Origin: Tubiluchus corallicola
Taxonomy: Eukaryota > Priapulida > Priapulimorpha > Priapulimorphida > Tubiluchidae
Length of the DNA stretch: 64,000 nt
Reading direction: 5' to 3'
Assembly (NCBI GenBank): GCA_030141605.1
Contig: JAQGDQ010000017.1
Coordinates: 252,001 to 316,000, forward strand
Shown: positions 57,330 through 64,000 of the stretch, piece by piece
How positions within the stretch are numbered: the first letter of the stretch is position 1
How the letters are laid out: the number at the start of each line of letters is the position of its first letter
Notes under the pieces: model-generated
Told to the model about the DNA's origin: nothing
The model's database searches: none
What the model saw: the letters and a program-made list of their open reading frames with translations, nothing else
Made by a program: the position numbers and the translations under genes

Positions 57330-57695
57330 AAATAAACCTAGTCATGTGTCGCTATGCACATGCGGAGTTGCCGTAAGTCAAAGGTTAACTGCACCCGGCA
57401 CATCTTACTTAACTACAACATGATTTTATGCGTGTAATTATATGTAGGTGAAAAGAGTGAAACACGTGGTTATTTGTATAAAACGTGTATAGTTTTAAAC
57501 TAACATGTTGTTCTTATCCGAAAACAACTAGCAAAATAGAAGCAGCAATCCACGTAAAATGAAATAAATGAAGCAAAAATTAACACCAAAAACTGTTACT
57601 ATTTTACGCATTGTTTGGTTCACATATCATTGTTAGGTTCACTTAACCGTTGACCTTTTCACGATCATCGTCAATTGCTGGAACTGTGAAAGGCT
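57330..57695 (-). mobile_element. TA-target MITE family M, inverted diverged copy
   Basis: Reverse complement of the 53757-54134 element: it ends TCAATTGCTGGAACTGTGAAAGGCT and contains AAGTCAAAGGTTAAC near its other end. The left border is eroded and the target duplication is not clear. Confidence 0.7.
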
Positions 57696-60600
57696 TGGGT
57701 TGCGATGATAACTTTGTTCTGTAGAATTGTAACAATTTGGTAGATGCAAACGGCTGCATTTACAATACTGAACGTACACCGTGTTTATACTCTGTTTGTG
57801 TCAGTTCAATACTGATGATATTATTTTTATATGAAATGTGTCTGTCTTTATTTCGCTATGTGAGTTTGCTGTTCGCAAAGAGTTTGTCTAGAAACAGCCT
57901 TTTAATTTTGTACTTCGTTTCTGGTAACATAATTTTCAGCTAAATTAAAAAATCTAGATTCTTGTAAATACTTTTAAATAGCTATTTATACTGTACTTAA
58001 AATTGACCAGATTGCAGCCTATATATAAACTACAACTTTTGAATTCCATTGTAATTTTGTGGTGCTGATAGCCTGACATGCTAACGACTTTTGTAGCTGA
58101 ACTAAAATTAAAAAAATGACAAAAATTGTATGTTGTCATCTATCTTTTATCAGCTAGTTTTTTTCATGGGCAGAAAATTAGCGTTACATCTTCGTGATCT
58201 GTTGCACATCATTGGAATGTAAATTGAGTAGTGCTTGTAATAACACCCAGTTACACAACAGTAAATGTGCCATGACATTTCATTTTGTGGAATAAAAAAC
58301 TTGAAAATTTCGCGGGTAATTTTTGCTAGCAATACTGATTAACAATTTCACTTGTAAGTTGTTGGTGCCTCATTAAATTTGCAAATACTTAAACAGCTGA
58401 TGTATGGATAAAATGTGGCTAAATGCTTGTCATAGGCAAATTGATTTTCTAAAGATTTGAACAGTTTGATTTATGACAGTAACAGAGAAGCACAAATTTT
58501 TATTTTTTATCCTTATTTTTATGATAGCGACAGGTACAAAAACGAGTCGCTAAGGAGAATTTATAAACTTAAAATCTTAAACTGTTTGATAAATAGGCTC
58601 TGAAAATTCAAATAACTGAAAAAAGTGTAAATGCTAAAAATGAGTTTCCATTGCTGTTCAGACTGCCTCTCAGTTGTCTGTCACTCGAGACAGCTCTGCA
58701 ATGCATGATTCGCTGTTATTGCATTGCAAGCAGTTTCTATGTACTTACAATGAAGTCGTGTTTCCACTGTTTTGTCACTCGCCGTAGTTCTTCAGCTGTG
58801 ATTTGCTGAACAAAAACAGTTGAGTCAGTTTTTTTTAATTAATAAGTCGTAGCTATTAACTTCTTGCGTTTGATTTGGAAAGTGTTCCGTTATTTTTTTG
58901 TTGAATGGATAATAGTCACTTTAGGTGTTTATTGTGAGCACCATTTTCTTTTTTTATTTCATATTTCAAAGTAATAATTACACGAATGGTAATGTAATGG
59001 CGTACGTATACATTTCAGTTTTTATAAAAGATAATGTACATTATGTCGTGCACCTTTTGCAAAAGTGTGCAGCTTGTTTCGCTTGTTGTTGTAAAGTTGA
59101 AAAATAGGGTGTAATTCTCTCCCTGGAAAATTCATTATCATTCCTTTTTTGGTTACTTATAAGTTTACTAGTTTATAAGATGTTTGCAGTTACTGCAAAT
59201 CTCTTTAGTTGATGTACTGTCAGTTTACTTTGAAGCAAGTTTATTCAGTTGAATTGTTGTAAGGAGTTACAGAAACTGCGACTTTGTCTAGTTTAATTAT
59301 TGCTGCAATTACGTTTGCAGTCACTGTAAGATTCTTTGTTTGAATTGTTGTACAATATTTGCAGTTGTGAAACTTGCAAGATGCAAAGACTGCATCAATT
59401 GTTTTCTGCATCATAATAAAAAGTGAAATTTAAAACATGTTAGGCATTCACCCAATTTCTGACTCCACGGTTCTAATAATTAATAGGTTAGGCCTACAAA
59501 CCAGTCTATTGTTAAGCGCATTATCTTTGTGATCAGCAATAAAGTTAGTTTTAATGAACTGCCACTGGATGGCGCCAAAAACAATTCTTATGCATCAATG
59601 CTAAAACTAGAAAAAACTCGCAAGTGTATGTTAAGCTACTCATAACCTAAACTTAAAAACAGTACATTCTATATTAATTATATTGTTGTTCTGTAATTTT
59701 AATAAATTGATTGTGGAGCGATGCTGACTTCATGAATGTACAGAAGACCTTTTTTGTTACTTTTGAGGTTTCTGTACCTTGGTTAACTGCATGAATTGTT
59801 GACCTTGTTATCTAAAATATGTGTGTAAATATAACACCTTTGCATATTTGTAAGACATTGTTTTAGCATTGTTCTATTTTGCTTTGTTAAAGGGGGGAGA
59901 AAGGGCAATTTTAAAAGTGTGTCCCAAAAACTTTCCACACAAAGTTATATTATTAGCATTATGCTTTCTTGCTTGAAAGACTTATATGACTTAGAAAAAA
60001 AAACGTTAGTATTTAAATGTTCACACCGAAAAATGTATTTTTACTCATTGACAAGATAGAGTAATTTTTACTTTTCCTTAGTCAAGTGTGCTGTATGAAT
60101 GCTCTGATTATTTTCTCAAACTCTACGATGTTATCTGAATTGGTTTCAAATGAACTACTTTCAAAATGGCAACTCCTAATAGTCATCGTGGGAGTTTAAG
60201 TTATATACAGCGTTACTGTTGATACAAGCTATGCGCGCAATAAGGCAACATGTGGTTGATGCATAATCTCAAGATGATTTTTTTAGCTTTATGTAAGCAA
60301 AGGGCTTACACTTTAACAGTCTGTATATATATGTGTGTGTGCGCGTGAGCGTGTAATACAGCCGAATTTTTTGAATTCGCAATGATATGTGATGTAAATG
60401 GTGTGATTTGTTCGACTGGCACTATTAACAAGTTTTAAAAACTGCCTTGTATTAATAACTCCTCCTTAACTAGAGCTGTTTAACGTTTCAGTTTCATTTA
60501 TTAAAAACTTCATTTTTAAATAAAGTAGTTATTGAACAATTAAAAATTACCACAAGTTAAGGCACTACAAACAGTTGTATCAAACTTAAGTACCATTAAG

Positions 60601-63311
60601 AAATATGACAGTAAATAATTACGAAGCTATCATTATTCAGTCAGAAAAAAGAACAAATTTAAGAGAATAAATCATCAGTTTTACATTCTTTATACCATAT
60701 ACCCATTAGCAATAAAAATCATTACACTAACCTTAATCACAATTCGTGTATACAAAATTAAAATAATAGCTTTTGTAATATTAATAAATATACATATCTT
60801 ATATTTATATAATAAAAATATATTGGAATGTATCATTACATAGGATAATTATTATCTATATCCATTCTGTTAACAAGTTATATTAGAATGGCAGTTAATT
60901 ATAGTTTTTATTAACATAATAAAAGGCAGAAAGTACTGATGCAAGTTTGTCAGCCCACATCTAAGGTAAAAAATATTGTACACAAAAATAGCAGGAACAT
61001 CGATACAATAGGAATAAGTATCTGATCATTACAACTGACACAAGAATAACCAGTCTGCTTGCAACCAAACATCGTTAACAGCTAAGCAACACTGTGAAGC
61101 TGGCAAAATGAGTGAGTGATGGGCAAGGAGTTGGCAGTATTGTTGTTCTTAGAATTCTTCATGCTTTTGTGCAAATAAATGAACCATAATGCTTTGGCTT
61201 AAACAAATGGAAGAAGAAGTGTTTTAGGTACATATAGGTAACTCGAATACCTCCATATTAAAATAAGACACAAAAGTTCATTATAGCACAGGTAATGCGG
61301 AAGTGTTAACATTTTACCGCAATGAAGTTTTGATCATTTGTTTTTGCATTTTTATTATAGGTATTCACAAAATTAAAATTTTTGACAATTTAGCTTAATA
61401 TTCGAGTCATTGTTTAAATATCTTCAAACAGTCACTGAACACTGCATTCTCTAATCTTCCAAAACATGATCACCATTTTGTATGTGAAAATGCTGTAACA
61501 AAGAACTAAAGAACAGAAAGAAACTTGTTCAAAACTCTAAACATCGCATCACTGAGCACAACAATTGTAACAAAAAAATTCAAAAGTTGATTTTTACAAA
61601 CAAGAGAAAATCAACATGTATGTAAAACATAAAATGCTGCACTTTCTTGGTCTATTTCCAGCACCATCATTAACAATTTAATTTGTATCACACCAGCTCT
61701 GATATATCTACACAACGAAATTGCATTAAATTTAGCTCCCATTACCACAACTACAATACGTAAGGCTTTTACGATTTTTTAGGACAAACACTATGACAAA
61801 ATGGACAGATTTTAACAGACACACTGGCACAACATGATTTGCACTGCTTTGATATATATTAAAACAAATTGTAGCAGAATAAACATGGACGGAACTACGA
61901 AAAAGGCAAGCATGTAGTCCTACGAATAATCAATATTGAAAAGGTCAAATGTTTAAAAGGCTTTTTGCAACCACATACTGCTATTAATCATTTATCACAT
62001 CACTTCCCATAGAATTACTATAATAAAAATATTCCCCACAATCACAGCCAAGGAATGTATCAAAAGCAGGCCCGTGCATAATCTTATTTACTTAGTTGAA
62101 ATAACTGCGCTATATACACACACAGTTGCATTCGAGGAAAAACAGATTTATGTATTTCATGAAAACGTTAAAATTAACGAATAGTTCAAAGGCCTCAGAG
62201 TTAAAAGAAACATTAGCATCACAACCTAAAAACTTTATTATTTTTTAAAAGCAGGCTTAGATCGACCTTGCGACGCAACACAGGTGAGAGCAACTGAAGA
62301 CTTGGCAACTGGCTGTAACTGGTGGTATATGGTACACCCTCAGTTCCGGCGGTATATGGTACACCAACAGTATATCCAGTTGACACAAACAAGTTTACGA
62401 CGCAATTTGGTTCCAGCAAGTTGTGCATCTTCTACTCGTGCTAAACCGTATCCACCCAGTTTTAATCTGAGCATTGTTTGACGATGATTATGGTTTCGTC
62501 AAGTGGTCTGGCCAGAGACAGGTCTACACATATCTTCCTAGTTGCTGGAAATCAGTTGCAGTCAATCTGAGCGTGTCTACGATTGTTTCTTATCAGTTGA
62601 GGTGAGTTGTGTCACGTCGCAGGTCGACCTAAACTTGGCTTAAAAAACCATAACATGTGCCGCAACCTACTGCTGCAGTTTTCCGCAGCAGTGTTTAACA
62701 GCTGAAAACAAATACATTAAGCTATAACTGTATGCTGTACCATAATGTTAGCTACATATATTCCAGAAAATTAAAATTTAATATCACATAACATTGCAGG
62801 AATGCATCACAATATACTGTGCATACAACAAAATAAGAATGGACATTATTAACAATCATAATCATATTATAAACGTGACAACAGCAATATAGAAACACAA
62901 AGCTTATAAAGCTGTATAGGCAGACATGTTGTGCACCATGGTTTAAAACACAACCACTAATGGCCGAAATGAAGTAAATAGATGATATCAATAGATACCT
63001 TTAAATAACCCTTTTTACAGTTCCAGCTATGAATGACATTTAGTTATTTGTTAGGACACGTTTAGGACACATTAGCATTCTCAGAATCATACACACATTA
63101 TTCAAAAATTATAAAATCTAGTTACGTATAACGAACAATTCTGTGATTATACCTGTGCATTTAGAGAAGCCATTTTGCATATTCAAGTACAAACTATACA
63201 TCATGCACAATTTTGGACAGCCATTTCTGTTAGAAGATGCGCACTACCATAGGCTTTATATGTTTATTATTTGCAAACATTAACAGATAAACTCTTATAT
63301 ACAGGTAAATA

Positions 63312-63672
63312 AGCCTTTTCACAGTTCCAGCAATTGATGATGATCATATAAAAGGTCATAGCATATATGTGCACTTGACAATGCCTATCAGTCCATGCTG
63401 TTGTAATAATAACTGTTTTAACAGCTAGCCAGAACCTTACCTAGTTCATCTTGTCTTGTCCCCATACAAGATCTACTATCACTCAAGCAAGTAAATCACC
63501 CCTAAGCACAGACAAATGCATAATTAAGTCCACGTAAAACAACTGATGTGGCATACGACTTTGCTTTACCCACGTCACGTGACAGTTGCAGTTCAGATGC
63601 GTCACTTGGGTTCACTTAACCTATGACCTTCATCAACTGCAGGTGTGCACAACAAAAAACTGTGAAAAGGCT
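63312..63672. mobile_element. TA-target MITE family M, full copy near the window end
   Basis: Ends AGCCTTTTCACAGTTCC and AACTGTGAAAAGGCT are flanked by TA at 63310-63311 and 63673-63674. It is 361 bp with no frame. It lies 134 bp past the stop codon of the partial minus-strand gene, so it may form part of that gene's 3' UTR. Confidence 0.87.
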
Positions 63673-63805
63673 TAATGCACTAAAAATTCAAGTCAGATAT
63701 GAATTGTACACCAGCCAGTCCTGAAGAATAATTTCAATAAAAGAGGAAAAATCTAGAAAGCTGATCTTAAATATATTCTTCTTCGTATAAATAATTATCT
63801 CTAAA

Positions 63806-64000
63806 CTAATTCTCATTAGTTTCTAAATCGTTGGTATGTTTTATGTCGCTCGACGAATTTTCTACGTGTTTTATATCGCTACCTGCTTCACGATCTTCAA
63901 CATTTACTTGGTTTTCTTGTTCGACAGGCAGAGTTTCTTGATTATGAGATAAATCACTCACATGCTTCGATGTCGCAGCCATCTGACCATCGTCCACAAA
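63806..64000 (-). CDS. C-terminal end of an unidentified gene (partial)
   Basis: An open minus-strand frame enters from beyond the window and ends at a TAG at 63808-63806. About 64 residues are visible: hydrophilic, rich in Asp, Glu, Asn, Ser and His, with no hydrophobic segment. The short motif SDIKH occurs twice, with acidic surroundings (GSDIKHVENSS and SSDIKHTNDLE). Such tails are usually disordered. No family can be named. The first in-frame Met (63982-63980) follows a CAG but lacks a pyrimidine tract, so I treat the frame as continuing past the edge. It could also be chance, because the tail is short. Confidence 0.45.
   Translation of the reverse strand, partial: FVDDGQMAATSKHVSDLSHNQETLPVEQENQVNVEDREAGSDIKHVENSSSDIKHTNDLETNEN

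Larger units (their letters stand above)
56736..63805. other. Spacer downstream of WDR82
   Basis: WDR82 and the last gene are convergent. This 7 kb should contain both 3' UTRs. Recognised content is the inverted MITE M copy (57330-57695), a left tip of the same family near 63006-63030 and a full copy at 63312-63672. A short imperfect repeat containing TATATGGTACACC lies at 62322-62362. From 57700 to 62990 I see only AT-rich sequence without a supported exon. No single poly(A) signal for WDR82 stands out. Confidence 0.45.

Noticed and set aside
62219-62428. Minus-strand frame with repeated GVPYT
   Set aside because: The pattern comes from a short imperfect nucleotide repeat; no domain or splice evidence.
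1-64000. Search for CRISPR arrays, defence islands, operons, rRNA or phage-type modules
   Set aside because: Gene structure, introns and repeats are those of an animal nuclear genome; nothing of this kind was seen.

Overview
The window is animal (metazoan) nuclear DNA. Its genes have spliced exons with GT...AG borders, introns of up to about 4.3 kb, AT-rich spacers, microsatellites and many degenerate DNA transposons and LINE pieces. The proteins are clear animal orthologues: CDC25, acylaminoacyl-peptidase, COA8, sulfite oxidase and WDR82. WDR82 (314 residues, nine exons) aligns end to end with the family but is well diverged, which fits a non-vertebrate. All five complete genes have a pyrimidine-rich 3' splice acceptor 0-23 nt before the start codon. 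That is what a lineage with spliced-leader trans-splicing would show (tunicates, hydrozoans and flatworms are examples). I cannot name the phylum from the sequence alone.

Layout: 1-3815, CDC25 (minus, one coding exon) with its 3' flank. 3816-8111, divergent spacer with one dispersed repeat. 8112-28915, APEH (plus, 17 coding exons), with the intronless COA8 gene nested in antisense in intron 4. 28916-35607, spacer with a LINE 3' end, a perfect hairpin and a tandem duplication. 35608-37328, SUOX (minus, one coding exon). 37329-48482, long spacer with a degenerate LINE reverse transcriptase, microsatellites and a duplicated, frameshifted copy of APEH exon 6. 48483-56735, WDR82 (plus, nine coding exons). 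56736-63805, spacer with two MITEs. 63806-64000, the C-terminal end of an unidentified minus-strand gene that leaves the window.

The genes do not form a pathway: CDC25 is a cell-cycle phosphatase, APEH a cytosolic serine peptidase, COA8 and SUOX are mitochondrial, and WDR82 is nuclear. The introns of APEH and WDR82 are shaped by non-autonomous DNA transposons (pogo/Tigger-like, hAT-like, piggyBac-like and a 0.38-kb TA-target MITE), several with target-site duplications still readable. I found no prokaryote-type system, CRISPR array, rRNA gene or intact tRNA gene. The points most worth following are the start-proximal acceptors, the nested COA8 gene, the APEH exon duplication, and the inverted Tigger pair that flanks APEH exons 2-3.
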